A stretch of DNA of 64,000 nucleotides from Ruegeria sp. THAF33 (GTDB taxonomy: Bacteria > Pseudomonadota > Alphaproteobacteria > Rhodobacterales > Rhodobacteraceae). The translations under genes and the position numbers were made by a program. A model generated the notes under the pieces. The model saw nothing but the letters and a program-made list of their open reading frames with translations, made no database searches and was not told the origin of the DNA. Numbering within the stretch: position 1 is the stretch's first letter; each line of letters begins with the position of its first letter. Of the stretch, positions 26,226 to 36,583 are shown piece after piece. The stretch covers positions 310,001 through 374,000 of the forward strand of contig NZ_CP045385.1 of assembly GCF_009363615.1 (NCBI RefSeq), in the 5' to 3' direction.

Positions 26226-27374
26226 ATGAGCGATATCGCCGGAACCAAACCCGCGCTCAGATGGGTGGTGCATCTGTCAGTCGTCTTTCTTGTGACCCTT
26301 TGGGTCATCCCCACGCTTGGCTTGCTGATTTCGTCTTTTCGGACGGCAGATCAGATATCGTCCAGCGGCTGGTGGCGGTCGCTGTTTCCCTCCGAGCAAA
26401 ATCTGACCCTTCGCAGTGCCGCGCCCGATACGCAGGTGCTGGAAAACGGAGTGTATGTCATTCAGGGGGCGTTGTTCGGCGAAGATGAGCAAGCAACGAT
26501 TTCCAGATGGGGTATCAGTTCGCGCGAGGTAGATGCATTTGAACCGGGCCAAACAGCAGAACTGCGCCGAGGTGGTACGATCACGGTGGATGCGGCCGGC
26601 AACTACCGGATGGAAAACACCGAGGAGTTCACCGGAAAACGTGGCGTGCGCATCTTTGTTACGGCCGAATTGCCGCCCGAGTTCACCTTGGAAAACTACC
26701 AAAAGGTTCTTCTGGATCAAAGCAGTACGGACAGCATGGCCAAGGCGTTCTTCAACACGCTGACCGTAACCATCCCGGCGACCATAATTCCGATTTTGGT
26801 TGCCGCCTTTGCAGCTTATGCACTGGCTTGGATGGATTTCCCCGGACGCGCCTTGCTGATCGCGGCTGTTGTTGGTCTTTTGGTCGTGCCGCTTCAATTG
26901 GCCTTGATCCCGTTGCTGAAGTTTCACCTCAATATCGGGATCGGCAAAGGCTATCTGGGTGTCTGGCTTGCGCATACAGGGTTTGGGATGCCCCTGGCGA
27001 TTTACCTGCTGCGCAACTACATGGCCGGATTGCCACGAGATCTGATCGAAAACGCCCGCGTCGACGGTGCCACCGAGTTTCAGATCTTCACCAAACTGAT
27101 CCTGCCACTCAGCTTCCCGGCGCTGGCGTCTTTCGCGATCTTCCAGTTCCTGTGGACATGGAATGACCTGCTTGTCGCCAAGGTTTTCCTGATCGACGCG
27201 ACCGGCCAGACAACCGTGATGACGAACCGCATCGTCGAGCTGCTGGGTACGCGTGGCGGCAACTGGGAAATCCTTGCGACCGCTGCCTTTGTCTCGATCT
27301 TCGTGCCGCTGGTCGTCTTCTTCGCAATGCAAAAATACCTGGTCCGCGGCCTGTTGGCCGGATCTGTCAAATAG
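26226..27374 (+). CDS. aglG: alpha-glucoside ABC transporter permease
   Basis: The 382-residue MalG-type permease has a first membrane segment, then a soluble, probably periplasmic stretch of about 110 residues (roughly 45-155), then five more segments. The EAA loop is DLIENARVDGATEFQIFTKLILPL near residue 275. The large first loop is known for AglG-type proteins and sets it apart from ordinary MalG. It is expected to pair with AglF. Confidence 0.9.
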   Translation: MSDIAGTKPALRWVVHLSVVFLVTLWVIPTLGLLISSFRTADQISSSGWWRSLFPSEQNLTLRSAAPDTQVLENGVYVIQGALFGEDEQATISRWGISSREVDAFEPGQTAELRRGGTITVDAAGNYRMENTEEFTGKRGVRIFVTAELPPEFTLENYQKVLLDQSSTDSMAKAFFNTLTVTIPATIIPILVAAFAAYALAWMDFPGRALLIAAVVGLLVVPLQLALIPLLKFHLNIGIGKGYLGVWLAHTGFGMPLAIYLLRNYMAGLPRDLIENARVDGATEFQIFTKLILPLSFPALASFAIFQFLWTWNDLLVAKVFLIDATGQTTVMTNRIVELLGTRGGNWEILATAAFVSIFVPLVVFFAMQKYLVRGLLAGSVK

Positions 27375-27383
27375 AGGCGTCTG

Positions 27384-29039
27384 ATGAACGTGCAGAACAA
27401 CCTTGAACAATACAAAGCAACGAAACTGTCTTCGGACTGGTGGCGCGGGGGGGTGATCTATCAGATCTACCCACGCAGTTTTCAGGACAGCAACGGGGAT
27501 GGGATCGGCGATCTGAGGGGCATCACTGCGCGACTGGATTACATCGCCTCGCTGGGCGTTGATGCGATCTGGATCTCGCCGTTTTTCAAATCGCCGATGA
27601 AGGATTTTGGCTACGATGTCAGTGATTACCGCGATGTCGATCCCATGTTCGGGTCGTTGGCGGATTTCAAAGCGCTTCTGGATCAGGCCCATGCGAAGGG
27701 TCTGAGGATCATGATTGATCTGGTTCTGTCGCATACATCCGATCAGCACCCTTGGTTCAGCGAAAGCCGCAGCAGTCGGGAAAACCCGAAATCCGATTGG
27801 TATGTTTGGGCGGATCCCAAACCGGATGGCACGCCACCGAACAACTGGCTTTCGATCTTCGGCGGCTCGGCCTGGCAATGGGATGCCCGACGGCTGCAAT
27901 ATTATCTGCACAACTTCCTGACATCGCAGCCGGATCTGAATTTCCACTGCCCGGATGTTCAGGATGCGTTGCTGGACGTAGCGCGGTTCTGGCTTGATCT
28001 GGGGGTGGATGGCTTTCGGCTGGATACCATCAATTTCTATTTCCACGACAAGGCGCTTCGCGACAATCCTGCGCTGCCGATGGATCAACGCAACGCCACG
28101 ATCGCACCGGCCGTGAACCCCTACAACCATCAGGACCACCTGTTTTCAAAAAGCCAGCCCGAGAACATCGCCTTCCTCGAAAGACTGCGGGCCTTGACGG
28201 ACGAATATGAAGGCCGGGCTTGTCTGGGCGAGGTCGGAGATGCGCAGCGTGGGCTAGAGATCATGGGCGAATACACATCCGGGGATAAGCGGATGCACAT
28301 GTGTTATGCCTTCGAGTTCCTGGAAAAACGTGCATTGACAGCCACTTACACAAAGCACGTTTTTGACCAGCTGGAAGCGAAGGCAGGTGACGCATGGCCA
28401 TGTTGGGCATTTTCCAACCACGACGTGCAACGTCACGTCTCGCGCTGGAATTTGGATGTCGCGGCAGCCCGCCAGCACGCGGTTCTCATGATGTGCCTGC
28501 GCGGCTCTGCCTGCCTGTATCAGGGCGAGGAGTTGGGCCTGCACGAAGCGGATGTGCCGTTCGAGAAACTGCAAGACCCCTATGGCATCGAGTTCTGGCC
28601 CGAATACAAGGGCCGCGACGGCTGCCGCACACCGATGGTTTGGGCAGCACAAGATGAACAATCGGGTTTCAGCACCGCAGAGCCCTGGCTGCCGGTAAGC
28701 GCACAGCAGGCCGGGCAGGCGGTGGACCGATTGGAGGCGGATCCAAGCTCGATGTTGAACCACTATCGTCGCGCCATCGCCTTGCGGCATGCGCATCCTG
28801 CTTTGGCAAACGGGGCGCAGACCGGCATGACGGAAACGGGTTCGATTCTGTCTTTTGTGCGTGAGGATTCGCATGAGCAGATATTCTGCGCCTTCAATCT
28901 GGGCACGGATTCTGCCGCGTTCAAGCTGCCCGAAGGCAGTTGGCAGGTGATGGGTCAGGACCTCGGCGGTGTCGAAGGAAGCGGCAACGTTGTCCTGAAC
29001 GCGGCGCAGTTCATCCTGATGTACAGGAAAAAGGGATAA
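27384..29039 (+). CDS. aglA: alpha-glucosidase, GH13
   Basis: The 551-residue cytoplasmic enzyme has the four GH13 regions: DLVLSHTSD (near 112), GFRLDTINF with nucleophile Asp214, LGEVGD with acid/base Glu283, and FSNHDVQR with Asp347. The N-terminus reads [25 protein letters not shown], as in oligo-alpha-1,6-glucosidase and trehalose/sucrose hydrolases. It releases glucose from sugars brought in by AglEFGK. The glucokinase half of the neighbouring fusion protein could use that glucose. Confidence 0.92.
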   Translation: [551 protein letters not shown]

Positions 29040-29042
29040 AGC

Positions 29043-30125
<1,083 letters not shown>

Positions 30126-30130
30126 CAGCG

Positions 30131-30159
30131 AAACGCAGTTCTTGACAGAATTGCGTTTT
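30131..30159 (+). terminator. agl operon terminator
   Basis: AAACGCAGTTCT (30131-30142) pairs with AGAATTGCGTTT (30147-30158), a 12-bp stem with one G-U and a TGAC loop, followed by a T-rich stretch. It begins five bases after the aglK stop. The TTGACA within it is part of the hairpin and probably not a promoter element. Confidence 0.8.
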
Positions 30160-30172
30160 GTGTTTCACCATA

Positions 30173-30188
30173 ATTGAAACGTTTCAAT
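30173..30188. promoter_or_regulatory. LacI-type operator of the 30197-36436 operon
   Basis: ATTGAAACGTTTCAAT is a perfect 16-bp palindrome with central CG, eight bases before the ATG at 30197. A GTTTCA (30162-30167) can also pair with the left TGAAAC half-site. The second gene of the operon is a LacI-family regulator, the natural candidate to bind here. The site differs from the CAAAGCGCTTTG site of the agl locus, so the two regulators should not cross-talk. Confidence 0.75.
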
Positions 30189-30196
30189 GGTGAAAA

Positions 30197-30946
30197 ATGC
30201 GGGTATCGGCGCAGCTTTACACGGTTCGGCAATGCGGTGACCTCACGGACCAACTGAAGTTGGTTTCTGCTTGCGGGTTTTCGGATATCGAAACCACCGG
30301 TCTGCATGACATGACACCGCAAGAGATGGCGCGCATCGTCCATCAATCAGGTCTTATCCTTCGTTCTGCACATTTCGATTGGGAGGAGTTCCACGAGCGT
30401 TTCGATGACATCGTTGAAGTACTTCACCTTTTGGAATGCCAGGTGGCGGTCATGCCTTGGCTGGCGCCACAGGCGCGGCCCGGCACTGTCGAGGGATGGA
30501 AGGCAGTGTCGGGCCAGTTGTCCGATTGGGCGGATCGACTGAGGGATCACGGCGTAAGTCTTGCCTATCACAACCACGATTTTGATCTGTTCGGGGCGCC
30601 GGGAAAAACGCCTCTTGAACAGATTCTGGCGCAAGAAAACATCTATTGGCAACCTGATATCGGTTGGATCGTCGCGGCTGGTCAGGACGCGGCTGACCTG
30701 CTGGCGCGCCATGCGGATCGCATCCTGTCTGTTCATGCAAAGGACGTGGACCCGCAGAGCGGATCAGGCGACAGGCGCTGGCGCAATCCGGGTGAGGGTG
30801 TTGTCGATTGGGACGCCACGATACGAGCCCTTTCAACCACCAAGTGCACCGACCTTTTCGTCGAGCATGATGAAACCGCCGATCACAGGCGCACCTTGCA
30901 AACGGGGCGGTCGTTTTTGACTGAACGGCTTGGGGGTATCGGCTGA
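30197..30946 (+). CDS. sugar phosphate isomerase/epimerase-like TIM-barrel protein
   Basis: The 249-residue protein belongs to the xylose-isomerase-like TIM barrels (AP endonuclease 2 family). It shows QLYTVRQCGDL near the start, LAYHNHDFD with the metal-binding His/Asp/Glu pattern, LEQIL-QENIYWQPDIGWIVAAG, SVHAKDV and a terminal LFVEHDE. Such proteins isomerise or epimerise free or keto sugars. The substrate cannot be read from sequence. It heads an operon with a LacI regulator, a transporter and a GH42 enzyme, and its stop overlaps the regulator start by one base. Confidence 0.75.
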   Translation: MRVSAQLYTVRQCGDLTDQLKLVSACGFSDIETTGLHDMTPQEMARIVHQSGLILRSAHFDWEEFHERFDDIVEVLHLLECQVAVMPWLAPQARPGTVEGWKAVSGQLSDWADRLRDHGVSLAYHNHDFDLFGAPGKTPLEQILAQENIYWQPDIGWIVAAGQDAADLLARHADRILSVHAKDVDPQSGSGDRRWRNPGEGVVDWDATIRALSTTKCTDLFVEHDETADHRRTLQTGRSFLTERLGGIG

Positions 30947-31992
30947 TGGCGCGGGCAACGATCAAATCGATCGCCCGTATGACCGGCTATTCAGTCGGCA
31001 CGGTTTCAAACGCACTGCGCGGCGCTTCTTCGGTAAAACGGGAAACGCGGGAGGAGATCCAAAAGGCGGCGTCCGAGCTTGGGTATCGGGTCAATCTGGA
31101 TGGCCTGAAACTGCGCACCAATAAATCCTACAGGATTGCGGTATTGGTCAGCGTTTCGGGCAGTGCCGCTGAAGAGTGGGAGGGTGTGGAGTTTACCCGG
31201 ATTCTGGCCGGAATATCCGACGCGGTTCAAGGGTCACGCTATGAGTTGAGCGTCTTCAGTGTACGAGATGTTGAAGCCGCATTGCAGACCCTACATTCCA
31301 TCGTGCAGGAAGGGTTGGCAGACGGCGTGATCTTTTCCGGAACTCGCGTGAATGACCCGCGTATCGCCTATCTGCAAGATAAAGGTTTTCCGTTTGTCAC
31401 ATACGGGATGAGTGACAGTGCCCAACCACATCCTTACGTGGATCTCGACAGTCAGGCTGCTGCTTTTGATGCAACGGCTCGGCTGCTGGCATTGGGGCAC
31501 AGGCGGATAGCGCTTATCAACCCGCCGGATGACCTGATCTATGCCCGTCAACGTCGCCAGGGATATTCAGATGCTCTGACAGCAGGTAGCATGGAATTTG
31601 ACCCGGCCCTTGTTCTTCCCGGCCCGACCACGGCGAAGACCGGGCAAAGGGCCTTTGCGGCGCTCATGCGAATGCACAACCGGCCAAGCGCCATCATTTG
31701 CGCGAACGAGGCGATGACCCTTGGCGCCTTGTCCGCTGCGGCCGACATGGGCGTTCAGGTCGGCAGGGATGTCGTTGTCATTTCAAACGACGATCTGAAA
31801 CTTAGCCAGTATTTCATACCCCCGCCCAGCACCTACTATTTGCCGATAGGCGAGACCAGCCGCAAGCTTGGGGAATTCATGCTTAAAGCACTGGACGGCG
31901 TTGATCCGTCGGAAACTCAAAAAAAGATCAGGGCCACGTTGATCGAGCGGCAACCTGACACCCCGGCGCCGGGTATGGCGCAGACCAACTGA
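30946..31992 (+). CDS. LacI-family transcriptional regulator
   Basis: The 348-residue protein has the LacI HTH at residues 3-25 (TIKSIARMTGYSVGTVSNALRG), the hinge and a sugar-binding sensor with DGVIFSGTRVNDPRIAYL and AIICANEAMTLGAL. It is co-transcribed inside the operon it presumably controls, through the palindrome at 30173-30188. It shares only general family traits with the LacI protein at 22543-23580. Confidence 0.87.
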   Translation: MARATIKSIARMTGYSVGTVSNALRGASSVKRETREEIQKAASELGYRVNLDGLKLRTNKSYRIAVLVSVSGSAAEEWEGVEFTRILAGISDAVQGSRYELSVFSVRDVEAALQTLHSIVQEGLADGVIFSGTRVNDPRIAYLQDKGFPFVTYGMSDSAQPHPYVDLDSQAAAFDATARLLALGHRRIALINPPDDLIYARQRRQGYSDALTAGSMEFDPALVLPGPTTAKTGQRAFAALMRMHNRPSAIICANEAMTLGALSAAADMGVQVGRDVVVISNDDLKLSQYFIPPPSTYYLPIGETSRKLGEFMLKALDGVDPSETQKKIRATLIERQPDTPAPGMAQTN

Positions 31993-32014
31993 GCCAACAG
32001 AGGAGAAACCGAAC

Positions 32015-32764
32015 ATGTTCAAAAATCTATTTGCCGTTGCAACGCTTGCAATGCTGACAGCGCCGGCGGCCTTTGCCGCCGATCTGGAAGGTCGCGTTCT
32101 CAAGATCGGAACGGATGCGACCTATCCCCCGATGGAAACCGTCGACGAAACAACCGGTGAAATCGTAGGCTTTGATGTCGATGTGATGAATGCAATCTGT
32201 GAAAAGATCAATTGCGTTCCGAATTTCGTAAACACCGCTTGGGACGGTATCTTTGCGGCGCTTCAACAGGGTGAGTTCGACCTGGTCATCTCGGGCGTAT
32301 CGGTCACGCCCGAACGTGAAGAAACTATGGACTTTTCCGAACCGTACATCGTTGTCAGCCAGGCCATTTTGCTGCAAGTCGACAACGCGGATATGACGCT
32401 TGAGGATTTCAAAGCGGGTGGCCAGAAACTGGCGGCACAAACAGCGACGACCAACGCCCAACTGGCGGAAGAGCTTGTAGGGCGCGAGAATGTCAGCCTC
32501 TACGACAACTTCTCGGCGGCTATTCTGGCGCTTCAAAACGCAGACGTGCAAGGGGTGATCATCGATGGCACCTCTGCCGCGGCCTACGAGCAGGAGTTTG
32601 CCGGAGAACTGACCGTGGGCATCACAGGCCTGCAATCGGATCCATTGGGAATCGTGTTTCAGGAAGGTGACCCGACGGTGGATGCAATCAATGCCGGTCT
32701 CGCCGCCATTCAGGAAGACGGCACGCTGGACGCGCTGAAGGCCAAATACTGGGGCACAAACTGA
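32015..32764 (+). CDS. ABC substrate-binding protein, polar amino acid (family 3) type
   Basis: The 249-residue protein has a signal peptide (cleavage after PAAFAA) and the SBP family 3 pattern: LKIGTDATYPPMET, IVGFDVDVMNAICEK, WDGIFAALQQGEFDLVISGVSVTPEREETMDFSEPY. The family normally binds amino acids or opines. Here it sits between a LacI regulator and a beta-galactosidase, so the ligand may be a sugar-linked or unusual compound. GAGGAGA precedes the ATG. Confidence 0.85.
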   Translation: MFKNLFAVATLAMLTAPAAFAADLEGRVLKIGTDATYPPMETVDETTGEIVGFDVDVMNAICEKINCVPNFVNTAWDGIFAALQQGEFDLVISGVSVTPEREETMDFSEPYIVVSQAILLQVDNADMTLEDFKAGGQKLAAQTATTNAQLAEELVGRENVSLYDNFSAAILALQNADVQGVIIDGTSAAAYEQEFAGELTVGITGLQSDPLGIVFQEGDPTVDAINAGLAAIQEDGTLDALKAKYWGTN

Positions 32765-32781
32765 TCCTTCAAGCCTTTCTG

Positions 32782-32807
32782 GGCCCGGGGGCTAAGGCTG
32801 CCGGGCC
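32782..32807 (+). other. GC-rich hairpin after the family-3 binding-protein gene
   Basis: GGCCCGG (32782-32788) pairs with CCGGGCC (32801-32807), and the inner bases can pair further. It lies between the binding-protein stop and the permease start, with no T tract. Confidence 0.65.
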
Positions 32808-32828
32808 ATGTTTCAGCGGAGAAGTTCC

Positions 32829-34475
32829 ATGTCGCGTCTCAGCACGATCCGCCCGAGCAATCTTGTATTGCTCGCAGCCGCTCCCTTCATCATCTATCTG
32901 TTCGCCACGTCCTCGAAATATCTGCGATCTCTGATCGCAATTCTGGGGATAGGCAACAATGCAGGGCCGATTTTCGTCGGCTTTCTGCTGATCGTCTCGG
33001 TTGCAATCCTTGGATATCTCTGCGCCCGGCATGCACGTTTTACCAATCACGCCCCCGGCTGGTTGCGGGTTTCGGCCCTTGCGGCGCTGCCCGCGTCAGT
33101 TGCGCTTTTGGTCATGAGCTTTGTATCTCCACAGCTTTTGATGCCCTTCGCGGAATCCGTTTTCTTTCATGCGCTCAGCGAGAACACATCAACCCTGATC
33201 GACCGGTCCAGTCAGACGTGGGTGTTGTATCCCGAAGTCGTGACCCAGGTTCAAACAGGACTGCAAGTTCTTCTGGCCGCATACACAGCTGTTGTCGCCT
33301 TGAGCCTGCTGTCCGCGGCGTTGCAACCCCCTTGGCGCGGCCGCGTTCTTTTGGGGCTGGAATGCCTTACAGGTGCGGTTTTGTTCTATCTGATGTTCAT
33401 GGCCTACTGGCAGTTCGCGACGGGCGTTGCCATTACGTTCCGCGCAGCCATCTTCGCCTATATCTTCTCGGCCATTCTGGGCCTGATCTGGGTGGGGCTG
33501 CAATCGTTCAAACCACGGGCGCGCACCACGATCCTGTATGGTTCCATCAGCCTGTCATTGCTTGCGATATCAGCCTTTTTCTTCGTGCAGCCGCAGGTCA
33601 GTTACGTTCTGGTCGGAAGCACCGAAGGGCGCATCGCCATTGTGCGCGGCACGCCACAGGCGCAGGCTGACATCATCCGGTTTGGAGAGTTCGACGGTGC
33701 CGGCGAACAACAATACCGCATACGCAGCGCCACTGATGCAGCGGCCGCCCTGGAGCAGATTGAAACCGTAGACAGCGTTTCCGGAGCGTTTGTTCCCGTG
33801 GATGCTCATTCACAAGGCTATCCGGTTCTGTGGCAGACCAGTTTCTTGCCTGACAAATACCGGAATCCCGCTCTGGCTTTTGCTGTTTTCGGCTTTCTGC
33901 TGCTGACGCTGACCATTGGCGGCGCACAGCACAAGCTGCATCCCTTGGCGGTCGGGGCCGAATTTTTCGTGGACACGATACGCGGCATTCCGATGTTGGT
34001 GATCATTCTTTACATCGGCCTGCCCTTGGCGGGCGCGGTCAAGGATGCCACGGGCGGCGGCATTGATATGACCAACATGACACGCGGGATCATCGCGATT
34101 TCGGTCGGGTATTCGGCCTATATGGCTGAAATTTTCCGATCTGGGATCGAGGCCATCCCGAAAGGGCAGCTGGAAGCAGGCAGTTCGCTGGGCTTGTCGC
34201 GCTGGCAGACGGCGCGGCTGATCGTTCTGCCACAAGCCCTGCGGATCGTCACCCCGCCATTGGGCAACGAATTTATCGCGATGATCAAGGATACCTCGTT
34301 GCTGTCCATCCTGTCCGTCCGCGACATGACCCAAAGGATGCGAGAGTTTCAGGCAGCTAGCTTTCTGCCTTTTGCGCCGTTCAATACGGCAGCAATTCTG
34401 TACGTGGTACTCACCCTCTGTTGCGCAAGCTTCCTGAAATGGATCGAACGGCGCACGGCAAAGGACAACCGATGA
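32829..34475 (+). CDS. oversized ABC permease, polar amino acid type
   Basis: The 548-residue protein is more than twice the usual size. Residues about 1-240 hold five to seven hydrophobic segments of unknown role. Residues about 250-345 form a soluble stretch with mixed charge (GRIAIVRGTPQAQADIIRFG onward). The last 200 residues are a standard HisM/GlnP permease core with FVDTIRGIPMLVIILYIGLP and an EAA-like loop GQLEAGSSLGLSRWQTARLI. No ATPase gene is adjacent. The start at ATG 32829 has an upstream CGGAGAAG. The stop overlaps the GH42 start (ATGA). Confidence 0.82.
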   Translation: MSRLSTIRPSNLVLLAAAPFIIYLFATSSKYLRSLIAILGIGNNAGPIFVGFLLIVSVAILGYLCARHARFTNHAPGWLRVSALAALPASVALLVMSFVSPQLLMPFAESVFFHALSENTSTLIDRSSQTWVLYPEVVTQVQTGLQVLLAAYTAVVALSLLSAALQPPWRGRVLLGLECLTGAVLFYLMFMAYWQFATGVAITFRAAIFAYIFSAILGLIWVGLQSFKPRARTTILYGSISLSLLAISAFFFVQPQVSYVLVGSTEGRIAIVRGTPQAQADIIRFGEFDGAGEQQYRIRSATDAAAALEQIETVDSVSGAFVPVDAHSQGYPVLWQTSFLPDKYRNPALAFAVFGFLLLTLTIGGAQHKLHPLAVGAEFFVDTIRGIPMLVIILYIGLPLAGAVKDATGGGIDMTNMTRGIIAISVGYSAYMAEIFRSGIEAIPKGQLEAGSSLGLSRWQTARLIVLPQALRIVTPPLGNEFIAMIKDTSLLSILSVRDMTQRMREFQAASFLPFAPFNTAAILYVVLTLCCASFLKWIERRTAKDNR

Positions 34476-36436
34476 GCAAACTGGAGCTTGGGGTTTGCTA
34501 CTACCCCGAACAATGGGACCCGTCCCAGTGGCGCAGTGACGCCGCGCGGATGGCCGGGATGGGTTTGGATTGGGTTCGGATCGCCGAGTTCACCTGGGGT
34601 CTGATTGAACCGGAACGCGGGCGGTTTCACTGGGACTGGTTGGATGACGTCATCGAGATTCTGGGGCGGGCCGGTCTGCGGATTATGATGTCGACTCCAA
34701 CGGCTGCGCCACCCAAGTGGCTGATTGATGAGCACCCCGAAATTCTGCCGGTTGGCCCGGACGGCCGGGTCAGGGGTTATGGTTCCCGCAGACATTATTG
34801 TTTTTCCAGTGACGTGTACCTGGCCGAGGCGCAAAGGATCGCCACGGAATATGCCGCCAGGTATGGCCAGAACCCTCATGTCCATGCCTGGCAGATCGAC
34901 AATGAGTACAATGACCACGACACCGTTCTCAGCTATTCCGATGCCGCACGGGCGGGATTTCGGCGATGGCTGGCAAAACGATACGGTACAATTGACGCAT
35001 TGAACGAGGCCTGGGGGACCGTGTTCTGGGGGAGCCTCTATTCCGGCTTTGACCAGATTGAACTGCCCAATGGTTTGGTTGCTACACCCAACCCCACCCA
35101 TGCCCTTGATTTCAGGCGCTATTCTTCGGACCGGGTGCGGTTGTTCAACAAGACACAGGTGGACGTGCTGCGCGAACATGCGCCGGGTCGAGATATCACG
35201 CACAACTTCATGGCCGGTAGTTTCGAATTTGATCACCACGCAGTGGCCGCCGATCTGGATATCGTCGGCTTTGACAGCTACCCGCTGGGTAATCTGATGG
35301 GCTCAACCCTGTCAGAGAAGGAAAAGCGCCGTTATCTGCGAACCGGCGCGCCTGATTATCAGGGGTTTCATTGCGACTTGTATCGCAGTCAGGGGCGGGG
35401 GCGGGTATGGGTGTTGGAACAGCAGCCGGGGCCGGTGGACTGGGCGGCACAAAACCCTTCCCCAGCCGAAGGGATGGTTCGGCTTTGGACCTGGGCCGCA
35501 TATGCACACGGCGCGCAAGCTGTGATGTTTTTTCGATGGCGCCAGGCAAAGTTCGCGCAGGAACAATACCATACAGCCTTGCTGCGCTCGGATGACAGTC
35601 TGGATCAAGCCGCGCTCGAACTGGCTCAGATTGTGAAGGATCGCGAAAACCTGCCGTCAACGACGCGCGTTAAAGCCTCGGTGGCGATGATGCTGGATTA
35701 CGCTTCGATCTGGGCGGCCGATATTCTGCCGCATGATGATGACTTCCCCAATTCCCATATCTTCCGCGAATGGTACACCGCCTTGCGCTGTCTGGGGGTG
35801 GACATTGATTTTGTGGGTCCCGAGGATGGTTTGGAAGGTTACGCACTGATCGTGCTGCCGCAAAGCATGATCGTGACCCCAGATCTGGCCGCAAGACTTG
35901 AGGTTTCGGGGGCAAAGCTTTTGATTGGTGCCCGATCCGGCAGCATGACACCTCAAATGCAAACCCCTTCGAATCTGGCGCCGGGTGCGTTGGCGGATCT
36001 GACCGGCGTCCGTGTCGTCCGTGTCGAATCGCTCCCGGATATTGCAAGGGAATCCGTGCAGTTGCAGAACGGTCAGCTTTTTGGCTTTGGCGGTTGGCGT
36101 GAAATCGTCGAGACCGAGGCAAATGTCCTGGCGCGCTTCAAAAGTGCCTATTGCGACGCCAGCCCAGCGGTCGTCCGGTCGGATCGTGCGACATATCTGG
36201 CAATGGTACCCGGCGGTGCGCTCGTGCACGAGATTATGCGCGATGTCTTGGAATGGGCAGGGCTGAAGCCTCTGGACTGCGATCCAGACCTACGCGTAAC
36301 CCGACTCGGTACGTTGCATTTTGCTTTCAATTTTGGTGACATGTCCAAACCCCTGCCTGGTGGTGGATCACGACGAATTTTGATCGGCTCGGATCCGGTT
36401 GGCGCGCGCGATTTTACCGTATGGCAGGTAAACTAA
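34472..36436 (+). CDS. beta-galactosidase, GH42 (first copy)
   Basis: The 654-residue cytoplasmic enzyme has the GH42 TIM barrel: GVCYYPEQWDPSQW at the start, acid/base Glu145 in QIDNEYN and nucleophile Glu316 in VLEQQPG. A trimerisation/beta-galactosidase-like middle and a C-terminal beta domain follow. ATG 34472 overlaps the permease stop. It is a clear paralogue of the second GH42 gene at 41179-43095, but is regulated with a different transporter. It likely cleaves beta-galactosides delivered by that transporter. Confidence 0.9.
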   Translation: MSKLELGVCYYPEQWDPSQWRSDAARMAGMGLDWVRIAEFTWGLIEPERGRFHWDWLDDVIEILGRAGLRIMMSTPTAAPPKWLIDEHPEILPVGPDGRVRGYGSRRHYCFSSDVYLAEAQRIATEYAARYGQNPHVHAWQIDNEYNDHDTVLSYSDAARAGFRRWLAKRYGTIDALNEAWGTVFWGSLYSGFDQIELPNGLVATPNPTHALDFRRYSSDRVRLFNKTQVDVLREHAPGRDITHNFMAGSFEFDHHAVAADLDIVGFDSYPLGNLMGSTLSEKEKRRYLRTGAPDYQGFHCDLYRSQGRGRVWVLEQQPGPVDWAAQNPSPAEGMVRLWTWAAYAHGAQAVMFFRWRQAKFAQEQYHTALLRSDDSLDQAALELAQIVKDRENLPSTTRVKASVAMMLDYASIWAADILPHDDDFPNSHIFREWYTALRCLGVDIDFVGPEDGLEGYALIVLPQSMIVTPDLAARLEVSGAKLLIGARSGSMTPQMQTPSNLAPGALADLTGVRVVRVESLPDIARESVQLQNGQLFGFGGWREIVETEANVLARFKSAYCDASPAVVRSDRATYLAMVPGGALVHEIMRDVLEWAGLKPLDCDPDLRVTRLGTLHFAFNFGDMSKPLPGGGSRRILIGSDPVGARDFTVWQVN

Positions 36437-36583
36437 CGCTCTGAAATTCAACCGAAACGTGTCAAGAACAAAAACTGGACATAAGAATTCCGTAAACTGT
36501 CACTTTTGGACTGACGAACGGGCACAGAAAGTCCTATGAATAAAAATACAAAAACAAACTCATCCAACAATGGGAGATCACCT

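Noticed and set aside
26277..28139. 620-codon frame antisense to aglG and aglA
   Set aside because: The genes on the other strand have clear motifs and ribosome sites. The antisense product is His/Gln/Arg-rich with no recognisable domain, as expected from GC-rich codon bias.
30142..30147. TTGACA as a -35 element for the 30197 operon
   Set aside because: It lies inside the stem and loop of the agl terminator, and the nearest -10 candidate (CATAAT, 30169) is 21 bp away.
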